DNA of 21,999 nucleotides from a virus. Location of the stretch: IMG/VR virus record IMGVR_UViG_3300030333_006922, positions 1-21,999 of that record; one strand, written 5' to 3'. Each line of letters begins with the position of its first letter. Positions within the stretch are counted from its first letter, which is position 1. Shown here piece by piece: positions 5,397 through 12,150 of this stretch. The position numbers and the translations under genes were made by a program. The notes beneath the pieces are model-generated. The model did no database searches, was not told the origin of the DNA, and worked only from the letters and a program-made list of their open reading frames with translations.

Positions 5397-5535
5397 TTTT
5401 TGGATTAATCAATTAAAACTTTATGAAGATGAGTTACATAGACAGGAGACAATGGAAGAAAGAGCAATTGTAAGACGAGACATTTATAAAACCCGTATAA
5501 AGATAAACGAGTTAGTCCGTGATCTTACAGATTAG
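5374..5535 (+). CDS. 53-residue charged helical protein, unknown
   Basis: Begins MDKNEEINFWINQLKLYEDELHRQETMEERAIVRRD. It is predicted to form two long helices able to make a coiled-coil hairpin. It overlaps the previous gene by 23 bases and the following lipoprotein start by 17. No function is suggested. Confidence 0.5.
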   Translation: MDKNEEINFWINQLKLYEDELHRQETMEERAIVRRDIYKTRIKINELVRDLTD

Positions 5536-5743
5536 CATAGTAGCAATTGCAATATTATTAAGTTCATGTGTATCGAGAGCAACTTGTTGGAAGATAATAA
5601 ATGGCGGTCAATGTGTGCCCATTCAATCATACGAAGAATGGAACAAATGTGTCATGCCTTGTGAAAACATAATTATAAGAAGTAAATCAAAACCTTACAA
5701 TCCAAATGACTGGGTTAGACCGAGACCATATGCATATCCATGA
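5519..5743 (+). CDS. small lipoprotein, Pro-rich C terminus
   Basis: 74 residues from a GTG start. Residues 2-15 are hydrophobic and end in L-S-S-C16, a good lipobox, so the protein should be cleaved at C16 and lipid-anchored. Four further Cys follow (C23, C32, C44, C48), and the end is KPYNPNDWVRPRPYAYP. A small, Pro-rich lipoprotein resembles an outer spanin (Rz1-like), but no inner-membrane partner overlaps it. The role could also be superinfection exclusion. No ATG exists in frame before the lipobox, so GTG is required. Confidence 0.55.
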   Translation: MILQISIVAIAILLSSCVSRATCWKIINGGQCVPIQSYEEWNKCVMPCENIIIRSKSKPYNPNDWVRPRPYAYP

Positions 5744-5921
5744 ATATTCTATCGAGACATTATATCACATAAAATGTGGTGAATGTCACAACTGGTGGAG
5801 TTATGCCCACACCCCTGACCTCACCTTTATTACAAATCATGATCCCAGATCATTCGCTAAAGACAGAAAAATGCACTGCCCGCATTGTGGAGTAGAAGGT
5901 GTATTGAAAACGATACAATGA
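5730..5921 (+). CDS. small zinc-ribbon phage protein
   Basis: 63 residues beginning MHIHEYSIETLYHIKCGEC. C16-x2-C19 and C50-x2-C53 (CPHCG) form a classic zinc ribbon with an HNWWSYA segment between. An upstream ATG at 5706 is also in frame but would overlap the lipoprotein more and add an unrelated 8 residues, so 5730 is chosen. Its stop overlaps the next ATG. Such proteins recur in phages without a known role. Confidence 0.7.
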   Translation: MHIHEYSIETLYHIKCGECHNWWSYAHTPDLTFITNHDPRSFAKDRKMHCPHCGVEGVLKTIQ

Positions 5922-6265
5922 AAAAATTAATAGTCATAATGTTGTTTTTACCTTCACTCTTATGGGCACACCCAGACGGTGCAACACCTTATTGGTACCC
6001 TGCAACATATATTTACGGGTTTGTAGAGGGATGTTGGAAAACAGTTGAAGAAAATCAATCATTGGCGAAAAGCATGTGGCCAGATGATATACGAGCAGTT
6101 TGTGGTTGTGCTATTGATGCGATTAGACATGCAATGCCTTTCCATGAAGCAGAGAGCCCAGATGCAGAGACAAAAGCAAAATTTGATTTCATTACTCAAG
6201 GTGTGCTTCCACAATGTATAATGGAAGTTGAAGCAGGTATCATGTTACGTAATGGTGAGAAATGA
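5918..6265 (+). CDS. secreted four-cysteine protein, unknown
   Basis: 115 residues. MKKLIVIMLFLPSLLWA is a clear signal peptide, probably cut before His18. The mature part has C39, C62, C64 and C100, enough for two disulfides in the periplasm, around FVEGCWKTVEEN and VCGCAIDAIRHAMPF. The ATG at 5918 overlaps the previous stop (ATGA). A role in the envelope, in lysis timing or in excluding other phages would fit, but none is shown. Confidence 0.7.
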   Translation: MKKLIVIMLFLPSLLWAHPDGATPYWYPATYIYGFVEGCWKTVEENQSLAKSMWPDDIRAVCGCAIDAIRHAMPFHEAESPDAETKAKFDFITQGVLPQCIMEVEAGIMLRNGEK

Positions 6266-6468
6266 ATATATGGGTAGAATATTACAAGTTTTCTGATGAT
6301 AGAAAAAACAATCATGCTCAAATGAAAGAGCAGGCAAAATGGACACCACCTGACCCAAGTATAGTTCATAAAAGATTTTGTCAAACAAAAAAAGAAGCAC
6401 AAGAATTAGCAAAGAGAATGTTTGAGGATGGGTATCATGTTACAATTAAAACAGATGGTATTGTATAA
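6262..6468 (+). CDS. 68-residue protein, unknown
   Basis: MNIWVEYYKFSDDRKNNHAQ... ends in a helix (KKEAQELAKRMFEDGY) and a strand (HVTIKTDGIV), giving a small alpha/beta fold. ATGA overlap with the secreted protein supports the start. It ends two bases before tRNA-Asn. No family is recognised. Confidence 0.65.
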   Translation: MNIWVEYYKFSDDRKNNHAQMKEQAKWTPPDPSIVHKRFCQTKKEAQELAKRMFEDGYHVTIKTDGIV

Positions 6469-6470
6469 AC

Positions 6471-6545
6471 TCCCTCGTAGTTCAGTGGTAGAACGGTAGA
6501 CTGTTAATCTGCTTGTCGTTGGTTCGAATCCAGCCGAGGGAGCCA
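6471..6545 (+). tRNA. tRNA-Asn (anticodon GTT)
   Basis: Acceptor TCCCTCG pairs with CGAGGGA, then G and an encoded CCA (6543-6545). The D arm is GTTC/GAAC. The anticodon stem GTAGA/TCTGC surrounds loop CTGTTAA, so the anticodon is GTT. The T arm is GTTGG-TTCGAAT-CCAGC. Asn codons (AAT, AAC) are common in this AT-rich genome. Confidence 0.95.
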
Positions 6546-6550
6546 GATTA

Positions 6551-6558
6551 AATAAATA
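6551..6558 (+). promoter_or_regulatory. possible late promoter box AATAAATA
   Basis: AATAAATA, one base from TATAAATA, lies in the 40-base gap between tRNA-Asn and the gene at 6586, 27 bases before its ATG. The sequence around it is so AT-rich that chance is a fair alternative. Confidence 0.35.
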
Positions 6559-6585
6559 AATTAAAACCTTTAACATATAAAAAAT

Positions 6586-6759
6586 ATGTCAAAAAAGAAA
6601 AAATTTAACATAACATCGGAAGAACTTTCTATTAAAGTTCAAGAGTATTTGGATAAAGGTGGCAAAATAAAAAAATATGAATGTTCTGTACCTGAAAATG
6701 CGAATTCTATTAAAAGAGAGAAAGAAGAATTTATTGTGGATGTAACTAATTATTCATGA
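6586..6759 (+). CDS. 57-residue basic protein, unknown
   Basis: MSKKKKFNITSEELSIKVQEYLDKGGKIKKYE... has a basic start, a helix, then a GGKIKKY turn and strand. The LDKGGKIKK pattern resembles small phage proteins with a helix-strand fold. The stop overlaps the next ATG (ATGA). No ribosome site is clear. Confidence 0.6.
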   Translation: MSKKKKFNITSEELSIKVQEYLDKGGKIKKYECSVPENANSIKREKEEFIVDVTNYS

Positions 6760-6935
6760 TCGTAAAATTTTCAATTTTTTTAACTTTAATTTTAGTTATA
6801 TTAAAACTTACAAATAATATAGATTGGGATTGGACTTTGATAACCCTTCCAGTATCAATTTCAATTGTTACTGGTATTTCTATTTTTTGTATTAGTCTTT
6901 TACTAAATAAAATTGAAAATAGTATTAAGGAATAA
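6756..6935 (+). CDS. 59-residue two-span membrane protein
   Basis: Residues about 4-18 and 27-50 are hydrophobic, joined by TNNIDWDW. The short tail LLNKIENSIKE is charged. It is coupled upstream by ATGA, and the next GTG start follows its TAA by one base. It could be a holin-like or envelope-modifying peptide; the sequence alone does not say. Confidence 0.6.
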   Translation: MIVKFSIFLTLILVILKLTNNIDWDWTLITLPVSISIVTGISIFCISLLLNKIENSIKE

Positions 6936-6936
6936 T

Positions 6937-7185
6937 GTGCCAAAAAAACCTAAAAAAATGACAAAAAAAGAAGCACATCAGTATATCAGTGCTTTAGATG
7001 AAGCCCCTCATATTATAAAATCAGCAAGAGAAATGATATCAAAATTACCAAAAGGTGAAATTAGAGATGATTTGATTAGAAAATTTTTAAATCTTAAAAA
7101 GGCATTAATTTCATTAGATGTAAAATTAGAAGATATTGAATGGTCAATTTGTCAAAAAATGGTAAAAGAATTAATGAATGAATAA
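6937..7185 (+). CDS. 82-residue basic helical protein, GTG start
   Basis: The GTG at 6937 has AAGGA at 6927-6931 and directly follows the previous stop, so it is preferred over an upstream TTG (6913) or the ATG at 6958. The first residues are KPKKPKK-like and basic; the rest is helical (MTKKEAHQYISALDE onwards). It ends 11 bases before the structured RNA at 7197. No family is recognised. Confidence 0.65.
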   Translation: MPKKPKKMTKKEAHQYISALDEAPHIIKSAREMISKLPKGEIRDDLIRKFLNLKKALISLDVKLEDIEWSICQKMVKELMNE

Positions 7186-7196
7186 GTTTTAACGAT

Positions 7197-7254
7197 GGCG
7201 CAGGGTTGGTCCTTGTAGATATCGGATCTGCACCCCCGCTACAAGGACCGCGCC
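7197..7254 (+). ncRNA. structured 5' leader RNA with 11-bp perfect stem
   Basis: GGTCCTTGTAG (7208-7218) pairs perfectly with CTACAAGGACC (7239-7249). Outside it, GGCGC (7197-7201) pairs with GCGCC (7250-7254), leaving a 6-base bulge. The 20-base loop holds ACCC (7232-7235), able to pair with GGGT (7203-7206) of the bulge to make a pseudoknot. It is strikingly GC-rich for this genome. The ribosome site of the next gene (AAGGA, 7260-7264) begins 5 bases after the helix, so control of that gene's translation is likely. No T-run follows, so it is not a normal terminator. Confidence 0.75.
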
Positions 7255-7269
7255 CCTATAAGGATTATA

Positions 7270-7404
7270 ATGGCAAAAGCAAAAGAAACTAAATTAAAAA
7301 ATAATACCTATAAAAGAACTTCTATAGGAAATTCTAGATGGTCTAGACCAAAAAATAAAAATAAACGTAAAAATTGGAAACGATATCGTGGCCAAGGAAA
7401 ATAA
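7270..7404 (+). CDS. small very basic phage protein (RTSIGNSRWSRPKNKNKR)
   Basis: 44 residues, about one third Lys and Arg. The stretch TSIGNSRWSRPKNKNKRKN, then WKRYRGQGK, is a signature I associate with a short protein conserved across many T4-like and other tailed phages; its role is unknown. The charge and the structured RNA immediately upstream suggest RNA binding and possible self-control, as for ribosomal proteins (inference). AAGGA lies 5 bases before the ATG. Confidence 0.75.
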   Translation: MAKAKETKLKNNTYKRTSIGNSRWSRPKNKNKRKNWKRYRGQGK

Positions 7405-7498
7405 TTTTTATTTTGAAACTTTATGTGAGTATAAACGCCCTGATGGTACCAGGGGTTGGATACTTCAAATCAAACCTAAACCAAAAGAGGTTGAATGA
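7388..7498 (+). CDS. 36-residue protein, GTG start, overlapping
   Basis: Starts inside the end of the basic-protein gene in another frame (VAKENNFYFETLCEYKRPDGTRGWILQIKPKPKEVE). Its stop overlaps the ATG of the next gene. The strand-turn-strand look (CEYKRPDGTRGWILQI) hints at a small beta fold. Support is mainly the tight packing. Confidence 0.45.
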   Translation: MAKENNFYFETLCEYKRPDGTRGWILQIKPKPKEVE

Positions 7499-7713
7499 AA
7501 GGTACACAAGCAAAACGCTTGAGACAAGAATCCGCAATTAAGCGGATAGAAAAACAGATTGAGGCTCACAAAGCCGATAATCTTCTCACCAAACGTATCC
7601 TTGAAGATAAGGATCTGAAAAAAACTTCTGATGAGATTGAAAAGATCCGTAAGAAGAAAATCTCCAGTCTTGAGACTACTGTTCTCAATACAAAATCAAA
7701 CATGGGCAGATAA
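7495..7713 (+). CDS. 72-residue coiled-coil protein, unknown
   Basis: Lys/Glu-rich throughout, with heptad-like spacing of Ile and Leu over residues 15-60. No motif is seen. AGAGG at 7485-7489 lies 5 bases before the ATG, which is coupled to the upstream stop. It is followed after 10 bases by tRNA-Arg. Confidence 0.65.
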   Translation: MKGTQAKRLRQESAIKRIEKQIEAHKADNLLTKRILEDKDLKKTSDEIEKIRKKKISSLETTVLNTKSNMGR

Positions 7714-7723
7714 AAAAAATCGT

Positions 7724-7798
7724 GCCCTCATAGTTTAATGGATAAAACAAAAGACTTCTAATCTTTCGATCTAGGTTCGATTCCTGGTGAGGGTACCA
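7724..7798 (+). tRNA. tRNA-Arg (anticodon TCT)
   Basis: Acceptor GCCCTCA pairs with TGAGGGT (first pair G-U), then A and an encoded CCA (7796-7798). The D arm is GTTT/AAAC. The anticodon stem AAAGA/TCTTT surrounds loop CTTCTAA, anticodon TCT, reading AGA. AGA is the main Arg codon in the AT-rich genes here, which explains carrying this tRNA. The T arm is CTAGG-TTCGATT-CCTGG. Confidence 0.95.
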
Positions 7799-7809
7799 TT
7801 TTTAGTTTG

Positions 7810-7817
7810 TATAAATA
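7810..7817 (+). promoter_or_regulatory. T4-type late promoter box TATAAATA
   Basis: An exact TATAAATA in the gap between tRNA-Arg and the cell-wall hydrolase gene. Transcription should start around 7823, right at the base of the hairpin at 7824-7842. A late promoter suits a lysis or virion gene. Confidence 0.7.
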
Positions 7818-7823
7818 CAATTA

Positions 7824-7842
7824 CACTTATTAAAAATAAGTG
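7824..7842 (+). promoter_or_regulatory. 5'-terminal hairpin of the late transcript
   Basis: CACTTATT (7824-7831) and AATAAGTG (7835-7842) are perfectly complementary around a 3-base loop. The hairpin begins about where transcription from TATAAATA at 7810 should start. It could shield the 5' end from RNase E or, on longer read-through RNA, act in translation control. Confidence 0.55.
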
Positions 7843-7887
7843 AGTTGAATAAGATTTGCAATGGATTGTAAACTAAACGGAGTATAT

Positions 7888-8481
7888 ATGGGATTTTTGC
7901 AAAAAATCCTCTGTATATTGACCGCACTCGCAATTTATCCTGCTACAATTGTAATTCCTAAACAAGACAAATTTGACAGGCAGATATTCTTTCCTAGAGA
8001 AGGGCGAGTGTTTGAATTTAGACAGTATGAGTCAGTTGCAGAGAGAAGAAAACAAATTTCATGTTTACAAAAGAATGTTTATTTTGAAGCCGCAGTAGAA
8101 TCTACGGCAGGTAAACTTGCAGTAGCACACGTAACTTATAACAGGGTTAAAAACAAATATTTTCCAAATTCTTTTTGTGAAGTAGTATATCAAGGTAGAC
8201 ATCATGCATCAGGTCATCCTAAAAAGAACCAGTGCCAATTTTCGTGGTACTGTGACGGAAAGCACGATGTTCCTTATCCAGGTCCAACATGGAAAAAGAC
8301 AAAAGAATTAGCAACATGGTTTTATGACAATAAAGATAATATCAAAGATATTACAGATGGAGCGTTATACTATCATGCTGATTATATTCCAGATCCTAGA
8401 TGGGCCGTGTCAAATAAAACACAAAAAACAGTACAGATAGATACTCATATATTCTATGCGAGAAAAGACTTTATGTTTTAA
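7888..8481 (+). CDS. SleB/CwlJ-type cell wall hydrolase
   Basis: 197 residues. A signal peptide or signal anchor covers residues 2-22 (GFLQKILCILTALAIYPATI). Then comes the Hydrolase_2 domain: CLQKNVYFEAAVESTAGKLA with the likely catalytic Glu67 in YFEA, AHVTYNRV, a Cys-rich middle (FCEVV, CQFSWYCDGK), and GALYYHADYIPDPRWA near the end. These enzymes cleave peptidoglycan glycan strands. Here it fits an exported endolysin or a virion lysin. The ATG at 7888 with GGAG 5 bases before is chosen over one at 7861. A late promoter precedes it. Confidence 0.88.
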   Translation: MGFLQKILCILTALAIYPATIVIPKQDKFDRQIFFPREGRVFEFRQYESVAERRKQISCLQKNVYFEAAVESTAGKLAVAHVTYNRVKNKYFPNSFCEVVYQGRHHASGHPKKNQCQFSWYCDGKHDVPYPGPTWKKTKELATWFYDNKDNIKDITDGALYYHADYIPDPRWAVSNKTQKTVQIDTHIFYARKDFMF

Positions 8482-8497
8482 ATTATAATGGAGCATT

Positions 8498-9460
8498 ATG
8501 AAAAAAGGTGACGTTGACATTCCACAACATAAGCCTGGTAACATGGCTGAAAACTCCATGGGAGGAACAGAACTTCTAACCATGGAGTTATTCAAAAGAC
8601 TTCCTGAAGAGTACAAAGAAAAATTTCAGTTCGTCATATCAAGAAAATATGAACTTGAAGATAAACCTAGATTGTATTGGATTCACGATTTAGCATTGGA
8701 TCCTGCTCATAGTTTTTTAACAGAACCAGCAGAATTATCTAAATTTAAAAAGTTGATTTTTGTTAGTCATTGGCAACAACAACAATTTGATACTTTGTTA
8801 AAAATTCCTTACTCTATGGGAACTGTAATAAAAAATGCTATTGACCCTATACCCAAACATCAAAAAACAAAAAGTGATAAATTACAATTGATGTATTGTT
8901 CTACTCCTCAAAGAGGATTAGATGTTTTATTAACTGCATTAGATATGATTGATAGAGATGATTTTCATCTTCATGTTTTTTCTAGTTTTAAAATATATGG
9001 TTGGGAACAAAACGATGAACCTTTTAAAAAATTATTTGAAAAATGTGAATCCGATTCAAGAATTACTTATTATAGTTCTATTCCATATGACGAATTGAGA
9101 CAACATTGGACAAATATGCACATATTGGCATATCCATCAACGTGGCAAGAAACATCATGTCGAGTAGCAATGGAAGCAATGACGGCTCATTGTGCAATTG
9201 TTACTTCTAATTGGGGTGCTTTGCCAGAAACATGTGGTGAATATGCTTACATGTATACCTATGATGAAAATAAATTAAAACATGCAGAAAAATTTGCTGA
9301 TCAATTAGAAGATGTCATGGATTCATATTGGACTGATGATGTACAAAAAAATCTTGACAACGCCCAAGAATATTCGTATACTCATTACAGTTGGTCAAAA
9401 CGCATAGAGCAATGGACCGGTTTTCTTGACAACCTCATATATGAGATTGATAATGGCTAA
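8498..9460 (+). CDS. GT4-like (GT-B fold) glycosyltransferase
   Basis: 320 residues. The N-terminal part has NSMGGTELLTMELFKRLP, the glycine-rich loop typical of GT4 enzymes (MGGTE), then FVSHWQQ. The C-terminal part has CSTPQRGLDVLL, YYSSIPYDEL and the E218-x7-E226 motif (ETSCRVAME) that binds the sugar nucleotide. It is shorter than cellular GT4 proteins (usually 350-400), with a reduced N-terminal domain. GGAG precedes the ATG. Phage GT4 enzymes glycosylate DNA bases or virion/host glycans; the acceptor is not evident. It overlaps the next gene by 8 bases. Confidence 0.85.
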   Translation: MKKGDVDIPQHKPGNMAENSMGGTELLTMELFKRLPEEYKEKFQFVISRKYELEDKPRLYWIHDLALDPAHSFLTEPAELSKFKKLIFVSHWQQQQFDTLLKIPYSMGTVIKNAIDPIPKHQKTKSDKLQLMYCSTPQRGLDVLLTALDMIDRDDFHLHVFSSFKIYGWEQNDEPFKKLFEKCESDSRITYYSSIPYDELRQHWTNMHILAYPSTWQETSCRVAMEAMTAHCAIVTSNWGALPETCGEYAYMYTYDENKLKHAEKFADQLEDVMDSYWTDDVQKNLDNAQEYSYTHYSWSKRIEQWTGFLDNLIYEIDNG

Positions 9461-10619
9461 ATTGCAAAGAAAAAAAATTAAAAAAGTTGTTGGTAGTGGT
9501 AGGTCTTTCGATGAACAAAAGATGGGTACTGAACCTGTCTTTGACGAGACTTCTACACAAACTGACATAATGAATGCTATGAATTGGTATGGTTACTTTT
9601 ACGAAGCCGATCAATCTAAGAAATGGCTTGTTGAATATATGAAGTTTGTTGGTTATGACAAAGAAGAAATCAAATTAGTGAAAACTTCGCCTTGGGGTAA
9701 GTCTGGTATTTTTGTTGACGGTGAGCAAGTAATTAATTTGAGAACTTCTGGTTTTATTGGTCGTATGATTATGCGAGGTTTGAAAAATCTTCCAGAAAAC
9801 TTTGCTGATAAACTCAACTATTACATTGAGTACAGTAAGTCTATTTCAAGAATGACCAAACCAAAGAAAGAAGAAACTTCACAATCAACATATAAACCAT
9901 CAATACAAGATCATATCAGAGAACAGGTTATGGGTCTCTGTGGTGAAATTGAAGGTGCTATAGATGATTTTTTTGACAATAGTTGCACACCTACAATCGA
10001 TATATATGATTGGTTGGTTCAGAATGAAGTAAAAGGTTTGATAGCAAAACGTGTTGGTGAAGAATTTATGCCAACATTATCAAAAATAAATAATATTTGG
10101 GATGATGAATTAGTTGCTGAAGAATATTCCCATCTTAAAAAGAAACAAATTCTAGCCTTTCAGAAATTTCTTCAGACAATTGTTGATGATTGTCTTAGGT
10201 ATTCTGCAAATCAAAATGCACAAAGAAAACCTAGAAAGAAAAAACCTGTTACTGCACAAAAGCAAGTTTCTAAGTTAAAGTATAAGAAGCAAGACGATAC
10301 CTACAAAATTGCTTCTATCAATCCAATTGAGATTGTTGGTTGTGAAAAACTTTACGTATTCAATACAAAGAATCGTAAATTAGGTGTGTACGAATCGGAA
10401 AGTCGTAATGGCTTGTCTATCAAAGGTAGTACGATTCAAGGTTTCAATTCTTTGACTTCCAAGTGCAAAAGAGTACGTAAACCAGAAGATGTCTTGACAA
10501 AGATTCTTAATGGTGGTAAACTTGCAGTTCGCAGACAATATGAATCAATCAATTCAGTTGAAAAAGATTTGACTGGTCGTATTAATGATGAAACAATTCT
10601 TCTTAAAATTATAAAATGA
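9453..10619 (+). CDS. conserved marine-phage protein, 388 residues, unknown
   Basis: The start is basic (MAKLQRKKIKKVVGSGRSF). There is a middle of alternating strands and helices including WGKSGIFVDGEQVINLRTSGF. A Lys-rich linker around residues 245-275 joins a C-terminal domain beginning ASINPIEIVGCEKLYVFNTKNRKLGVY. The INPxEIxGxxxLxVxNTKxRKLGVY pattern is familiar from T4-like marine phages, but I know no function. The ATG at 9453 sits in the overlap with the glycosyltransferase. Placement next to the nuclease gene rnh suggests a DNA-linked role (weak inference). Confidence 0.75.
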   Translation: MAKLQRKKIKKVVGSGRSFDEQKMGTEPVFDETSTQTDIMNAMNWYGYFYEADQSKKWLVEYMKFVGYDKEEIKLVKTSPWGKSGIFVDGEQVINLRTSGFIGRMIMRGLKNLPENFADKLNYYIEYSKSISRMTKPKKEETSQSTYKPSIQDHIREQVMGLCGEIEGAIDDFFDNSCTPTIDIYDWLVQNEVKGLIAKRVGEEFMPTLSKINNIWDDELVAEEYSHLKKKQILAFQKFLQTIVDDCLRYSANQNAQRKPRKKKPVTAQKQVSKLKYKKQDDTYKIASINPIEIVGCEKLYVFNTKNRKLGVYESESRNGLSIKGSTIQGFNSLTSKCKRVRKPEDVLTKILNGGKLAVRRQYESINSVEKDLTGRINDETILLKIIK

Positions 10620-10628
10620 AAGGTTGAT

Positions 10629-10814
10629 ATGAATGAATGTAAATATCTCTATGTTGTTAATGATGGTGAACTCGAGGTCGAAAGTGATCTTGAGGCAAAC
10701 GATTTTATCATTGCAAATAAGGATGGTATGATCGATGACATGCGTTCGGTTAGAGAATTGACTTCCTTGGAGCAAGTCGTATCCCCTGTTGAATCCTACA
10801 AAATAGTATTATGA
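10629..10814 (+). CDS. 61-residue acidic protein, unknown
   Basis: MNECKYLYVVNDGELEVESDLEANDF..., strand-rich and acidic (net charge about -10), with no motif. AAAGG lies 6 bases before the ATG. It is coupled to rnh by a 4-base overlap. Acidic phage peptides beside nucleases sometimes mimic DNA; that is speculation here. Confidence 0.65.
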   Translation: MNECKYLYVVNDGELEVESDLEANDFIIANKDGMIDDMRSVRELTSLEQVVSPVESYKIVL

Positions 10815-11668
10815 TATTACTTGATTATTCTCAGATCGTCATTGCAAATGTAATGATGAATACCAAAATGATGTCTGAAGATTTTATCAGACATTCCGTT
10901 CTTAATACGATCAGAATGTATCACACAAAATTTAAAGATGATTTTGGCGAAATGATTTTATGTTGTGATGGGTCTAATAATTGGCGTAGAGATACGTTTA
11001 AATATTATAAAGCATCGAGAAAAACAACAAGAGAAAAATCCGATTTTGATTGGAAAGAATTATTTCGTTTGTTGCATCAAATTAGAAGTGAGATAAGTGA
11101 AAATTTCCCTTATAAAGTAGTGCATATAAATAAGGCAGAAGCGGATGATATTATCGCAACTCTTGTTATGAAACGAGAACAAAAATTAAATGGTGTTTTA
11201 TCTGAACCTGAACCAGTTTTGATATTATCAAGTGATAAAGACTTTTTACAATTGCAAAAATTTGAAAATGTTAAGCAATATTCTCCTCTGAAGAAAAAAT
11301 TTATTTCTACAGAAAATCCAAATACTTTTCTTAAAGAGCATATATTAAAAGGTGATGTCAGTGATGGTGTTCCCAATTTTCTTTCATCTGATGATACATT
11401 TGTTTCTGATAAAAGACAAAAACCTCTTGCAAAGAAAAAACTTTCCGTATGGTCTGAACTTGATCCTGATGTATTTTGTGAAGGTGAAATGTTAAGAAAC
11501 TATAGAAGAAATGAGATGTTAATAGATTTGACTAAAATACCAGACTGGTTGCAGGAAAATATTGTGAATGATTATGCATCACAACCTAATATAGGAAGAT
11601 CTAAACTTTTCAATTATTTTGTTAAACATAAATTAAAAAATTTAATGGAGCATATTAATGAATTTTAG
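10811..11668 (+). CDS. rnh: T4-type RNase H / 5'-3' flap exonuclease
   Basis: 285 residues (T4 RNase H has 305). Metal-ligand acids are in family order: D5 (LLDYS), D53 (CCDGSNNWRR), E110-x-D112-D113 (EAEADDI region), D142-x-D144 (SSDKDF) and D185 in GDVSDGVPN. The family removes RNA primers and flaps from lagging-strand fragments with the T4 replisome and gp32. GDxSDGVPN is the helix-hairpin-type DNA contact. A YYKASR segment matches the arch region. All key acids are present, so it should be active. It starts in the ATGA overlap with the acidic peptide gene. Confidence 0.92.
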   Translation: MILLDYSQIVIANVMMNTKMMSEDFIRHSVLNTIRMYHTKFKDDFGEMILCCDGSNNWRRDTFKYYKASRKTTREKSDFDWKELFRLLHQIRSEISENFPYKVVHINKAEADDIIATLVMKREQKLNGVLSEPEPVLILSSDKDFLQLQKFENVKQYSPLKKKFISTENPNTFLKEHILKGDVSDGVPNFLSSDDTFVSDKRQKPLAKKKLSVWSELDPDVFCEGEMLRNYRRNEMLIDLTKIPDWLQENIVNDYASQPNIGRSKLFNYFVKHKLKNLMEHINEF

Positions 11669-11676
11669 GGGAATGT

Positions 11677-12150
11677 ATGGCTAAAATGACTTTTGAATAT
11701 TTTCAAGAATTAGAAAAATTAAAAGATAAAAATGAAATTATAAATTTTTTAAAAACGGCAAGCATTACGATAAAAGAAGTTATTAATATAAATTTTAATG
11801 AAAATGTTGTATTAGCCTTACCTCCAGGTACTCCTGATATTGAACGTAAAGAGCATCTTCATGATGGTGCCACATTAAATCATGAAATAAAAAAAATGTA
11901 TCTTTTTGTTGAAAGCATGTCACCAAATGTAACTAAACTCAAAAGAGAATCTTTATGGTTACAATTATTAGATATATTGCATCCAGACGAAGCAGACGAT
12001 TTGGTTCAAATGAAAGATAAAGTATTACATAAGAAATATAAAAATTTATCACAAGAAAATTGTCATTTAGCATTTCCTGAGTTTGTTGCAAAACCTAAAG
12101 GTCCCGAGAGAGATAGTAAAGGAAGATTTATTAAAAAGGAAAATAAATGA
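11677..12150 (+). CDS. DUF6433-like T4-type phage protein
   Basis: 157 residues. The core reads ALPPGTPDIE..., then YLFVESMSPNVTKLKRESLWLQLLDILHPDEADDLVQMKDK, and the end is PKGPERDSKGRFIKK. This layout (A-L-P-x-G-T-P, KRE-S-x-x-x-Q-L-L-(x)n-P-x-(D/E)-A, KDK) is one I associate with DUF6433 proteins of cyanophage-like T4 relatives, whose function is not known. It lies downstream of rnh with a strong AGGGGA site. It overlaps the nucleotidyltransferase start by 4 bases. Confidence 0.7.
   Translation: MAKMTFEYFQELEKLKDKNEIINFLKTASITIKEVININFNENVVLALPPGTPDIERKEHLHDGATLNHEIKKMYLFVESMSPNVTKLKRESLWLQLLDILHPDEADDLVQMKDKVLHKKYKNLSQENCHLAFPEFVAKPKGPERDSKGRFIKKENK

Noticed and set aside
5374-5743. Rz/Rz1-type spanin pair.
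   Set aside because: The lipoprotein fits an outer spanin loosely, but the overlapping upstream protein has no membrane anchor, so no pair can be claimed.
11122-11131. TATAAATA inside rnh (and similar words near 19535 and 16285).
   Set aside because: They lie in coding sequence in an AT-rich genome, where such words are expected by chance, with no gene start nearby.
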